Below are positions 51,136 to 59,780 of a DNA stretch of 64,000 bases, one piece after another. How positions within the stretch are numbered: position 1 is the first letter of the stretch; the number at the start of each line of letters is the position of its first letter. The DNA lies in NCBI GenBank assembly GCA_028284665.1, contig JANQRG010000038.1, positions 110,364 through 174,363 on the forward strand, written 5' to 3'. The stretch comes from Croceivirga sp. (GTDB taxonomy: Bacteria; Bacteroidota; Bacteroidia; Flavobacteriales; Flavobacteriaceae). Both the position numbers and the translations under genes were made by a program. The notes beneath the pieces were generated by a model. The model ran no database searches. It was not told where the DNA came from and saw only the letters and a list, made by a program, of their open reading frames with translations.

Positions 51136-53547
51136 ATGCGAAACGGAATTGTTTCCTTTTTTTTGCTCCTTTTTCTTCAAGTTACTGCTCAAAATATAAC
51201 ACTATTGGATGCGGATTCGGGATTCCCCGTGCCCAATGTTGCCGTATTCAACGTCGATAAATCTAGAACTACCATTTCCGATCTAAACGGAAAATGTGAC
51301 CTGGGAACTTTCAATTCCAGCGAAAAGATCATTATCCGGCATTTAAGCTACCTAACGGTGACCACGACTAAAAAACAACTCCTTAGAAAGGGAAGCCGAG
51401 TGTATCTGGAGCTTAGGCCGGAACAACTGGAAGAGGTAGTAATGTCGGTGTCCAAATGGGAACAGCAACGCAAAGATGTGCCGCAAAAAATAGCCTCTAT
51501 GACCGCGCGAACCATTGCCTTTAACAATCCCCAAACCGCTGCCGATCTTTTGCAAAGTAGCGGACAGGTCTTTGTTCAGAAAAGTCAACTCGGTGGCGGA
51601 AGTCCAATGATCCGTGGATTTGCCACTAATCGTGTGTTGATCTCCGTGGATGGTGTTCGCATGAATAACGCCATATTCAGAGGAGGGAACGTACAAAATG
51701 TAATTTCCATAGACCCCTTTAGTATCAAAAACACCGAAGTTATCTTTGGTCCGGGCTCTGTGATCTATGGTAGTGATGCCGTTGGCGGGGTAATGAACTT
51801 TTTCACCAGGGATCCACGATTTTCGTATACGGACAGTCTTGCCTTTTCCGGCAATGCCTATTACCGGATTGCTACCGCAAACAACGAAAATACCGGTCAT
51901 ATTGACTTTAACTTAGGGCATAAGCAATGGGCTTCCCACACCAGTATTACGTACAATACTTTTGGAGATTTGCGTATGGGAGCCCACGGTCCCGAGTCGT
52001 ATTTGAGAAACACCAGCGTGGTCCGGCAAAACGATCAGGATGTTGTGGTCCCCAATTCGGATCCGAGAGTTCAGGTCCCTTCGGGGTATAACCAGATCAA
52101 TCTCATGCAAAAATTCAGCCTACGACCCAATAGCGATTGGGATTATAACATGGGGCTGTATTACTCTGAGACTACAGATTTTTCAAGGTTTGACAGACTG
52201 ATCCGGCCAAACAATGATGGGACCGGCCTCCGTTCAGCAGAATGGTTCTATGGCCCTCAGAAATGGTTTATGGGTAATGCGCAAATCCTTCAAAAGGGGA
52301 AAAACAGATTCTACAGTGGGCTTAAGTTTACTGCTGCGTATCAGTTTTTTGAGGAAAGCAGAAATGATCGGTCATTTCAAGATCCGGTGCGTTTTACTAC
52401 AAGAGAAAAACTAGATGCGCTTTCCTTTAATCTGGATTTCGAAAACAAAAAAATTGGAGCCTTAAGTCTGTACTACGGGGCGGAGTACTTGTTTAACAAG
52501 GTAAATTCCAAAGGAAGTCAGACCGATATTACCACAGAGGAAACAGCCCCGTCTGCTTCCAGATATCCCGACGGAGCCACCTGGCAAACCTTCGCAGGCT
52601 ACGTTAACGGAGAATATCGCTTCCGACCCAATTTTACGATATTATCCGGTTTACGTTACAGCCAGGTATGGGTAGATGCCAAGTTTGATGATACTTTTTT
52701 TCCGTTTCCTTTTACAGAAGCAGATCTGATCACAGGAGCGTTAACCGGAAGCCTTGGGTTTAGTTGGTTTCCCTCTGCAAATCTTCAGATCACCTTAAAC
52801 GGATCTACCGCATTTAGGGCCCCCAATATTGATGATATTGGAAAAGTGTTCGATTCCGAGCCCGGGTCTGTAGTGGTACCAAATCCTCAGCTAGACCCGG
52901 AGTATGCGTATAGTGCAGACTTCGGGGTCCGTAAAAATTTTGAGGACAAATTGGTTGTGAAAGCTTCTACGTACTATACCTACCTGGTCGATGCGCTTGT
53001 ACGCAGGGATTTCACTTTTGCGGGTCAAACACAGATAGAATATAATGGCGAATTGAGTAATGTACAGGCCATACAAAACGCCGCCAACGCTTACGTCTAC
53101 GGTTTTGAGTTTGGCGTAGAGGCCTTTATGGGGAAGGAATGGTCCTTTCTGGGCAATCTTACCCTAACGGAAGGAATTGAGGAAGATGACGATGGCACTG
53201 ATTCCCCGGCTCGCCATGTTGCTCCTACTTTTGCCGATGCACATCTCATTTGGAAAAACGACCGTTTAACGGCAGATTTCTTTTTGAATTACAATGGTGA
53301 GATCTCCTTTGAAGATCTGGCGTTTTCTGAACGGAATAAACCCTTTATCTATGCGGAAGACGCTAACGGCAATCCGTTTTCTCCCTCCTGGTATACCCTA
53401 AATTTTAGATCTAAATACCAGTTTTCCAATGCCATTCACGCCAATTTTGCACTGGAGAATATAACGGATCAAAGATATCGACCGTATTCCTCGGGAATTG
53501 TTGCCCCGGGGTTCAACTTTATCTTGGGATTAGGATATCAGTTCTGA
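51136..53547 (+). CDS. TonB-dependent outer-membrane receptor
   Basis: TonB-dependent receptor of 803 aa, starting at ATG 51136 (signal peptide RNGIVSFFLLLFLQVTAQ). An N-terminal carboxypeptidase-like regulatory domain (about 20-95) precedes a plug domain (NPQTAADLLQSSGQVFVQKS, then FATNRVLISVDGVRMNN), and a beta-barrel ends in NFILGLGYQF. The pattern is nearest to haem/haemoglobin- or siderophore-type receptors and not to SusC, and no SusD partner follows. Likely imports an iron complex or another scarce nutrient. Substrate unproven. Confidence 0.9.
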   Translation: MRNGIVSFFLLLFLQVTAQNITLLDADSGFPVPNVAVFNVDKSRTTISDLNGKCDLGTFNSSEKIIIRHLSYLTVTTTKKQLLRKGSRVYLELRPEQLEEVVMSVSKWEQQRKDVPQKIASMTARTIAFNNPQTAADLLQSSGQVFVQKSQLGGGSPMIRGFATNRVLISVDGVRMNNAIFRGGNVQNVISIDPFSIKNTEVIFGPGSVIYGSDAVGGVMNFFTRDPRFSYTDSLAFSGNAYYRIATANNENTGHIDFNLGHKQWASHTSITYNTFGDLRMGAHGPESYLRNTSVVRQNDQDVVVPNSDPRVQVPSGYNQINLMQKFSLRPNSDWDYNMGLYYSETTDFSRFDRLIRPNNDGTGLRSAEWFYGPQKWFMGNAQILQKGKNRFYSGLKFTAAYQFFEESRNDRSFQDPVRFTTREKLDALSFNLDFENKKIGALSLYYGAEYLFNKVNSKGSQTDITTEETAPSASRYPDGATWQTFAGYVNGEYRFRPNFTILSGLRYSQVWVDAKFDDTFFPFPFTEADLITGALTGSLGFSWFPSANLQITLNGSTAFRAPNIDDIGKVFDSEPGSVVVPNPQLDPEYAYSADFGVRKNFEDKLVVKASTYYTYLVDALVRRDFTFAGQTQIEYNGELSNVQAIQNAANAYVYGFEFGVEAFMGKEWSFLGNLTLTEGIEEDDDGTDSPARHVAPTFADAHLIWKNDRLTADFFLNYNGEISFEDLAFSERNKPFIYAEDANGNPFSPSWYTLNFRSKYQFSNAIHANFALENITDQRYRPYSSGIVAPGFNFILGLGYQF

Positions 53548-53670
53548 CTGAAAGTAACGACGGTGGTGTCCTAAACTGACCAAAACGGTCTTTTTTTCTA
53601 CCGGACAATGGTTTTCATTGTTTCCCAAATGACGGCCCCTGTAAAACCCTAATAATTCGACTTAAATTTT

Positions 53671-53678
53671 TAATTTTG
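53671..53678 (+). promoter_or_regulatory. Possible -7 promoter element upstream of ileS
   Basis: TAATTTTG fits TAnnTTTG exactly and lies 28 bp upstream of the chosen ileS start. A -33 box was not recognised. Confidence 0.4.
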
Positions 53679-53705
53679 CAACCTTTAAACGTGCGAGCAA
53701 TTGGT

Positions 53706-56700
53706 ATGAGGCAGTTTGCAGAGTATAAGGGGCTTGAGCTCCCCAAAATAGCCAAAGAAATCTTGTCCTTCTGGAAGCAGGAAAACATTTTTGAAAAAAG
53801 TGTGACCACTCGAGAAGGAAAGGAAAATTATGTTTTTTATGAAGGTCCGCCATCTGCAAATGGTATGCCGGGCATTCACCATGTCATGGCCCGCACCATC
53901 AAAGATATCTTTCCGCGTTACAAAACCATGAAAGGCTACCAGGTTAAACGTAAAGCGGGATGGGATACTCATGGGCTCCCTATTGAATTGGGCGTAGAAA
54001 AAGAGCTGGGCATTACCAAAGAGGATATTGGCACAAAAATTTCGATCGAAGATTACAATGAGGCCTGTAAAAAGGCAGTGATGCGTTACACGGATGTCTG
54101 GAACGAAATGACTGAGCTGTTGGGCTATTGGGTAGACATGGAAGATCCATACATTACCTACAAGTCTAAGTATATGGAGTCCGTTTGGTGGTTGCTGAAA
54201 CAGCTGTATGACAAAGGACTGTTGTATAAAGGATATACTATTCAACCCTATTCCCCAAAAGCGGGAACCGGCTTAAGTTCCCATGAGTTGAACCAGCCGG
54301 GGACCTATCAAGATGTTACGGATACCACGGTGACCGCTCAATTTAAAGCTAAAAAGGACAGTTTGCCGGAATTCTTAACGGAATTTTCCGGGGATATCTA
54401 CTTCCTGGCCTGGACAACCACACCCTGGACCTTACCTTCAAATACAGCATTGACCGTTGGGCCCAAAATAGACTATGTATTGGTGAAAACATTTAACCAA
54501 TATACCTTTGAACCAACCCATGTAATCCTTGCCAAAAATTTACTGGAAAAACAGTTTTCTGCCAAGTTTTATAGTGCTACATCGGAAGATGATTTTGCCA
54601 ACTTTACTCCGGATAGTAAAAAAATCCCCTTTCAGGTCGTATTAACCTGTAAAGGGAAGGAACTTTTGGGCATTCGGTATGAACAATTGATCGATTATGT
54701 GCAACCCTACCAAAATCCGGAAAATGCCTTTCGGGTAATTGCGGGTGATTTTGTTACCACAGAAGATGGTACCGGTATTGTTCATACGGCACCTACCTTT
54801 GGAGCGGATGACGCTATGGTAGCGAAGCAAGCGGAACCCCCGGTGCCGCCTATGTTGGTTTTGGATGAGAACAATACCCCTGTTCCCCTGGTGGATCTAC
54901 AGGGTAGGTTCCGACCGGAACTGAATGAATTTGGCGGAAAGTACGTGAAAAACGAATACTACGAAGAAGGTACCGCTCCGGAAAAGTCAATAGATGTAGA
55001 AATTGCCATCAAACTAAAGATCGAAAACAAAGCCTTTAAGGTTGAAAAGTATTTACATAGTTATCCGAACTGTTGGCGTACAGACAAACCCATACTCTAC
55101 TATCCCCTGGATTCCTGGTTTATCAAGGTTACGGACGTCCGGGACCGTATGTTCGAGCTGAACCAAACCATTAACTGGAAACCCAGGTCTACCGGAGAAG
55201 GGCGTTTTGGCAACTGGTTGGCCAACGCCAATGATTGGAATCTTTCACGTTCCCGATATTGGGGAGTACCGCTACCTATCTGGAGAACGGAAGATGGCAA
55301 AGAAGAATTGATTATCGGTTCTGTAGCTGAACTAAAAGGGGCAATGCAGCAATCTGTTGCCGCCGGGTTTATGGATAAGGATATTTTTGCTGACTTCGTT
55401 GTAGGAGATATGGATGAGGAAAACTATGAAAAAGTAGACCTTCATAAGAATATCGTAGACAGCATTGTGCTTGTCTCCCCTTCCGGAAAACCTATGACGC
55501 GGGAGTCTGACCTTATTGACGTTTGGTTTGATAGTGGTTCAATGCCGTATGCACAATGGCACTATCCGTTTGAAAACAAACAAATGATCGATGCAGGTGA
55601 AGCGTTTCCAGCAGATTTCATTGCAGAAGGCGTAGATCAAACCCGAGGATGGTTCTACACCTTGCACGCTATAGCTGCTATGGTCTTTGATTCGGTTTCC
55701 TATAAAAATGTCGTTTCAAATGGCCTGGTTTTAGACAAAGAGGGAAAGAAAATGTCCAAGCGTCTCGGGAATGCCGTAGACCCTTTTGAAACCATGAAAA
55801 CACATGGTGCCGATGCCACAAGGTGGTACATGATTTCTAATGCCAATCCCTGGGATAATTTGAAATTTGATCTTGAAGGCGTTGCCGAAGTAAAACGGAA
55901 ATTTTTCGGCACCTTGTATAACACCTATGCCTTTTTTGCCCTCTACGCAAATATCGATGGGTTTACCTACTCAGAAAAGGAAATCCCTTTTGAGGAAAGA
56001 CCGGAATTGGATCAGTGGATTTTGTCAGAATTGAACTCCCTTGTTAAAAGAGTAGATACCGCGTATTCCGATTATGAGCCTACCAAAGCTACCCGGTCGA
56101 TCTCGCACTTTGTGCAGGAAAATCTAAGCAACTGGTTCGTTCGTTTAAGCAGGAGGCGTTTTTGGAAGGGCGACTATCAAAAAGACAAGATCTCCGCCTA
56201 TCAGACCTTATACCAATGTTTGGTAACTGCTGCCAAACTAATGGCTCCGGTCGCCCCTTTTTTCGCGGAACGGTTGTACAAGGATTTGGATAGTGTGGCC
56301 CAGAAAGAAGGCTTTGAAAGTGTTCATCTGGCTACTTTTCCTGTATTTGACGCTAAGGCGGTGAATACTTCCCTTGAGGAGAAGATGCAGATAGCACAAA
56401 ATATCTCTTCTCTTGTGCTCTCCATACGTCAGAAGGAAAAAATCAAGGTCAGACAACCACTAAAAAAAGTGATCGTCCCTGTGCTGAACCAAAAACAACG
56501 AAAAGACATTGAGGCAGTTGCTGACCTTGTCAGGTCAGAAGTAAACGTTAAAGAACTAGAACTGCTAGATGATGCTTCAGGAATTTTGGTGAAGCGAATT
56601 AAACCGAATTTTAAGGTTTTAGGGCCGAAATACGGTAAGGAAATGAAAGAAATTGCGATGGCGATCGGCCATTTGGAGCAGAAGGATATCCAAAAAATTG

Positions 56701-57110
56701 AGCAAGAAGGCGAAATAACCCTTTTATTGGAAAATAAAAACATTATCTTACAGTTATCCGATGTAGAGATCACTTCCCAGGATATTGAGGGATGGCTGGT
56801 GGCAACCTCTGGCCCGTTAACTGTGGCTTTGGATATTACTATCGATGAAAAGCTTCGAAATGAAGGAATTGCCAGAGAATTAGTAAACCGGATCCAAAAT
56901 TTAAGAAAAGAATCCGGATTGGAAGTGACGGATAAGATAGCGCTTAAAATTTTGAAAGACGGTCACGTGGAAAAGGCAATAGCGGGTAATGCTGATTATT
57001 TAAAAAGCGAAACACTGACAGCCGTGCTTGACCTTGAGGAAAAATTGGACGAAGGCACTGAGGTGGTCTTTGATGAAGTACATACGAAACTATTCATTCA
57101 AAAACATTAA
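53706..57110 (+). CDS. ileS: Isoleucyl-tRNA synthetase
   Basis: Class I synthetase of 1134 aa, which charges tRNA-Ile. I start it at the ATG at 53706 (MRQFAEYKGLELPKIAKE), since the longer reading runs into the probable promoter. The HIGH-type motif is PGIHHVMAR (about 50-58). The editing domain lies in the middle (AWTTTPWTLPSN). The KMSKS-type motif is KKMSKRLGN. The length and C-terminal layout are of the longer type found in Bacteroidota and eukaryotes. It is followed 4 bp later by the DksA-like gene. Confidence 0.97.
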   Translation: MRQFAEYKGLELPKIAKEILSFWKQENIFEKSVTTREGKENYVFYEGPPSANGMPGIHHVMARTIKDIFPRYKTMKGYQVKRKAGWDTHGLPIELGVEKELGITKEDIGTKISIEDYNEACKKAVMRYTDVWNEMTELLGYWVDMEDPYITYKSKYMESVWWLLKQLYDKGLLYKGYTIQPYSPKAGTGLSSHELNQPGTYQDVTDTTVTAQFKAKKDSLPEFLTEFSGDIYFLAWTTTPWTLPSNTALTVGPKIDYVLVKTFNQYTFEPTHVILAKNLLEKQFSAKFYSATSEDDFANFTPDSKKIPFQVVLTCKGKELLGIRYEQLIDYVQPYQNPENAFRVIAGDFVTTEDGTGIVHTAPTFGADDAMVAKQAEPPVPPMLVLDENNTPVPLVDLQGRFRPELNEFGGKYVKNEYYEEGTAPEKSIDVEIAIKLKIENKAFKVEKYLHSYPNCWRTDKPILYYPLDSWFIKVTDVRDRMFELNQTINWKPRSTGEGRFGNWLANANDWNLSRSRYWGVPLPIWRTEDGKEELIIGSVAELKGAMQQSVAAGFMDKDIFADFVVGDMDEENYEKVDLHKNIVDSIVLVSPSGKPMTRESDLIDVWFDSGSMPYAQWHYPFENKQMIDAGEAFPADFIAEGVDQTRGWFYTLHAIAAMVFDSVSYKNVVSNGLVLDKEGKKMSKRLGNAVDPFETMKTHGADATRWYMISNANPWDNLKFDLEGVAEVKRKFFGTLYNTYAFFALYANIDGFTYSEKEIPFEERPELDQWILSELNSLVKRVDTAYSDYEPTKATRSISHFVQENLSNWFVRLSRRRFWKGDYQKDKISAYQTLYQCLVTAAKLMAPVAPFFAERLYKDLDSVAQKEGFESVHLATFPVFDAKAVNTSLEEKMQIAQNISSLVLSIRQKEKIKVRQPLKKVIVPVLNQKQRKDIEAVADLVRSEVNVKELELLDDASGILVKRIKPNFKVLGPKYGKEMKEIAMAIGHLEQKDIQKIEQEGEITLLLENKNIILQLSDVEITSQDIEGWLVATSGPLTVALDITIDEKLRNEGIARELVNRIQNLRKESGLEVTDKIALKILKDGHVEKAIAGNADYLKSETLTAVLDLEEKLDEGTEVVFDEVHTKLFIQKH

Positions 57111-57114
57111 AAAA

Positions 57115-57498
57115 ATGGCACAAGATATAAAAGTAAGATATTCCGATAAGGACCTGGCAGAGTTCAAAGAACTTATCGATGCCAAAATAGAAAAGGCTCA
57201 GAAACATTTGGATTTGCTCAAAAGTTCTTATATGAACGACGGTAATAATGGCACCGACGATACTTCACCTACCTTTAAGGCTTTTGAAGAAGGCTCTGAA
57301 ACGATGAGCAAGGAAGCGAATACCCAATTGGCAATCCGCCAGGAAAAGTTTATTCGGGATCTGAAAAATGCACTTCTTCGGATAGAAAACAAAACGTACG
57401 GTATCTGTAGAGTTACCGGAAAACTCATCAATAAAGAGCGTCTTAAGCTGGTCCCCCATGCTACCTTGAGTATAGAAGCCAAGAACATGCAGAAATAA
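57115..57498 (+). CDS. DksA/TraR-like protein lacking the zinc cysteines
   Basis: Protein of 127 aa resembling DksA/TraR. A coiled-coil N-terminal half (FKELIDAKIEKAQKHLDLLK) leads to YGICRVTGKLINKERLKLVP near the end, the place of the C4 zinc finger. Only one Cys remains, a form common in Bacteroidota. DksA proteins bind RNA polymerase and support the stringent response. I start it at ATG 57115 (MAQDIKVRYSDKDL), just after ileS, because the longer reading overlaps ileS. Confidence 0.85.
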   Translation: MAQDIKVRYSDKDLAEFKELIDAKIEKAQKHLDLLKSSYMNDGNNGTDDTSPTFKAFEEGSETMSKEANTQLAIRQEKFIRDLKNALLRIENKTYGICRVTGKLINKERLKLVPHATLSIEAKNMQK

Positions 57499-57518
57499 AC
57501 GGGTTGGCTTCTACCGAT

Positions 57519-58145
57519 ATGGGAAGATTCCTGGGTTTTTTAGCTATTTTTCTGCTGCCATTTGCGGTTTTTTGCCAAAAAAAGATCAGCAAAAAAATTA
57601 TCAATACAGAAAAGCAGTACGTCCATATTGATGGTGCTAATTGCTATGCCATTGACCTTAAAACCACCACAGGAAACGAACTTGTTGTAGAGGCTTCCAT
57701 TGAGGGAGAATATACCAAAGACCTTGCGGTAAAACTGGAAGAAGATGGTGACAACATTTTGGTTAGTACAGGTTTTCTTCCCAGTTTTAAAACTCCCAAT
57801 GATAAACTAAGCGCCCATAAGGTAGTTTCCATCTCCCTATCTGTGCTTCTCCCGGAATACTCCCAGGTGCAACTTTACGGTACGTATAGCAATGTCAAAG
57901 CAAAAGGTGTTTACCGCGCGCTGGATATTTCGATTGCGGATGGAAATTGTTTGCTGCATGCGCAGGCTGAAAATACAGCGGTCAAGACACAAACCGGAGA
58001 GATCAGATTGATGGAAACAAAAGGGGTGGTAGCGGCCAACACAAAATACGGGAAAATCCATAAGGGAAATGTGCCTTCAGGGAACTGTAACTATAATTTG
58101 TATTCAATAGAAGGCGATATTTGGGTTAATATTCCCACAAAATAA
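57519..58145 (+). CDS. Exported beta-rich protein (DUF4097-like)
   Basis: Exported protein of 208 aa with signal peptide MGRFLGFLAIFLLPFAVFCQ. Residues about 40-205 are short beta strands in a repeating pattern (VQLYGTYSNVKAKGVYRALD, ALDISIADGNCLLHAQAENT) like the right-handed beta-helix/adhesin-like DUF4097 domain. Function unknown. Start at ATG 57519; an upstream TTG at 57504 is less likely. It lies between the DksA-like gene and lspA. Confidence 0.65.
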   Translation: MGRFLGFLAIFLLPFAVFCQKKISKKIINTEKQYVHIDGANCYAIDLKTTTGNELVVEASIEGEYTKDLAVKLEEDGDNILVSTGFLPSFKTPNDKLSAHKVVSISLSVLLPEYSQVQLYGTYSNVKAKGVYRALDISIADGNCLLHAQAENTAVKTQTGEIRLMETKGVVAANTKYGKIHKGNVPSGNCNYNLYSIEGDIWVNIPTK

Positions 58146-58150
58146 TTAGC

Positions 58151-58158
58151 TATTTTTG
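58151..58158 (+). promoter_or_regulatory. Possible -7 promoter element upstream of lspA
   Basis: TATTTTTG fits TAnnTTTG exactly and lies only 15 bp from the lspA ATG. The short distance implies a very short leader. Weak evidence. Confidence 0.3.
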
Positions 58159-58172
58159 CGGCCGATTAGTGC

Positions 58173-58796
58173 ATGAAGATGAATTTAAAGAAGTCCTTAC
58201 TAATAATTTTCCTTGTGTTATTAGTGGATCAAATCAGCAAGGTATACATTAAAACGAATTTTGTCCTTGGAGAATCCATTGAGGTGTTTTCCTGGTTTAA
58301 AATTCTGTTTATTGAAAACGAGGGGGCCGCATGGGGTACCAAGTTGAGTGATATCCTACCAATTTCTGAGTCGGCCGGTAAACTCTTTCTAACCATTTTC
58401 CGTCTTTTTGCTATTACCGGTATTGGGTATTGGTTATATGATATCATCAAAAAGAAATCGCCTAACGTGCTTATTCTTGCCGTTTCGCTGATATTTGCCG
58501 GTGCTGTTGGCAACATCATTGATTCTGTATTTTACGGCACAATCTTTAACGGTAGTGAGAACCAGGTTGCTGTTTTTTTTGCTGAGAAACCCTACGGGAA
58601 ATTGTTTTACGGTAAGGTGGTAGATATGCTGTATTTCCCGCTTATCGACACTACATGGCCTGAGTGGGTGCCGGGTCTCGGGGGAAAGAGTTTTCGTTTT
58701 TTTGAACCCATTTTTAACATAGCGGATGCCGCAATCAGTGTTGGAGTAGGCATTCTTATCGTTTTCAATAAAAAGGCATTTGGGAAAGGCAAATAG
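58173..58796 (+). CDS. lspA: Lipoprotein signal peptidase (signal peptidase II)
   Basis: Inner-membrane aspartic protease of 207 aa that cuts lipoprotein signals at the lipobox Cys. Four membrane helices are visible. Catalytic Asp residues are in AGAVGNIIDSVFYG (about 119) and FEPIFNIADAAISVG (about 187). NEGAAWG matches the conserved box. Longer than enterobacterial LspA by an insertion between the Asp motifs, as usual in Bacteroidota. It should process the many lipoproteins of this window. Convergent with the 5-FTHF cyclo-ligase gene. Confidence 0.95.
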   Translation: MKMNLKKSLLIIFLVLLVDQISKVYIKTNFVLGESIEVFSWFKILFIENEGAAWGTKLSDILPISESAGKLFLTIFRLFAITGIGYWLYDIIKKKSPNVLILAVSLIFAGAVGNIIDSVFYGTIFNGSENQVAVFFAEKPYGKLFYGKVVDMLYFPLIDTTWPEWVPGLGGKSFRFFEPIFNIADAAISVGVGILIVFNKKAFGKGK

Positions 58797-58801
58797 CTGT
58801 A

Positions 58802-59362
58802 TTAAAAGCTATAGATCATATTAGGGGTCACGCAATAATTCAACGCAACATCATCCGCCGTACTATCCGTAATTATGTCCTCAGCTTCAAAGAAAGACAG
58901 TCCAACTTTTATGATATTCGGCCTGCATTTTCTTAGAAATATATCATAGTAGCCCTGTCCGTACCCCACCCGATGACCACTGCTATCAAAAGCCAGTAAA
59001 GGCACAAATACCACATCCAGGGAGGTTTCTTTTACTTCGATGCCATCTACCGGTTCGGGAATATTGAGGCGATTGTTTTTAATTAGCGTATTGTCCAGTA
59101 GCAAAAAGTGTTTTAGGGATCTTCCTTTATGCATTTTGGATACCGCAATACTTTTATCCTTTCCTTGTAATACCGGCAATATGAAGGAAGTATCAACTTC
59201 CTTATTCTCGGCAATGGATAAAAAGACATGATAATATAGAAAATGCCAAACAGGTAAATTCAACATCCTGTTGGCAATCTTGGAACTACTATTACTTACG
59301 GCGTCAGAAGTAAGTAGGTTTCTTTTTTTTCGATACTTGGCTCTAAGCTCGGCTTTTAACAT
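58802..59362 (-). CDS. 5-formyltetrahydrofolate cyclo-ligase
   Basis: Enzyme of 186 aa that converts 5-formyl-THF to methenyl-THF with ATP. LKAELRAKYRKKRNLLTSDA is the basic N-terminus. The conserved loop VFVPLLAFDSSGHRVGYGQG followed by YYDIFL (about 120-146) binds substrate and Mg-ATP. Length is typical. It is single-gene, and its 3' end is 5 bp from that of lspA. Confidence 0.92.
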   Translation of the reverse strand: MLKAELRAKYRKKRNLLTSDAVSNSSSKIANRMLNLPVWHFLYYHVFLSIAENKEVDTSFILPVLQGKDKSIAVSKMHKGRSLKHFLLLDNTLIKNNRLNIPEPVDGIEVKETSLDVVFVPLLAFDSSGHRVGYGQGYYDIFLRKCRPNIIKVGLSFFEAEDIITDSTADDVALNYCVTPNMIYSF

Positions 59363-59780
59363 CTACTTGGCGTAGATCGTAAAAATTTTGGGTGCAATTG
59401 GGGAAACTATTCACTCCATTTATTGCTAATCTCTGGTAGAGACTGCATAATAGATTTTGAAAAACAACATCAAAATCAAGTACATTCCCAACACCATGAT
59501 ATAATTCTCCATGTGTTAACTTTAATTTGTCCTAAAGATAAAGAATTTTTCATCAGAATTCCTATGAAATGTATCGTTTTGTCGGTGAACTGCGCTTTTT
59601 TTACCAAAAATTTAACAACGGGGAAAGCAAATTATCTCGCTTAAACAAGTGTAAAGTAGGCACGTCAAATAGTATTACATGCATTTACAGACTCCCTTAA
59701 AAAATCCAAATATCTTCTGTTTTTGGTAAAAAACATAGTAATTTGAAGTTCCAAAAAAGACTACATTTCATATTTGTAGA
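59363..59780. other. Intergenic stretch, 418 bp, no clear gene
   Basis: AT-rich divergent region between the cyclo-ligase and uvrC. An open frame at 59423-59644 (73 codons) has no family resemblance and poor start context, so I do not call it. CATATTTG at about 59770-59777 differs by one base from TAnnTTTG and may be part of the uvrC promoter. No tRNA or strong hairpin seen. Confidence 0.4.

Noticed and set aside
59423..59644. 73-codon + strand frame in the uvrC upstream region
   Set aside because: No family resemblance, AT-rich, overlaps the likely promoter region; not supported as a gene.
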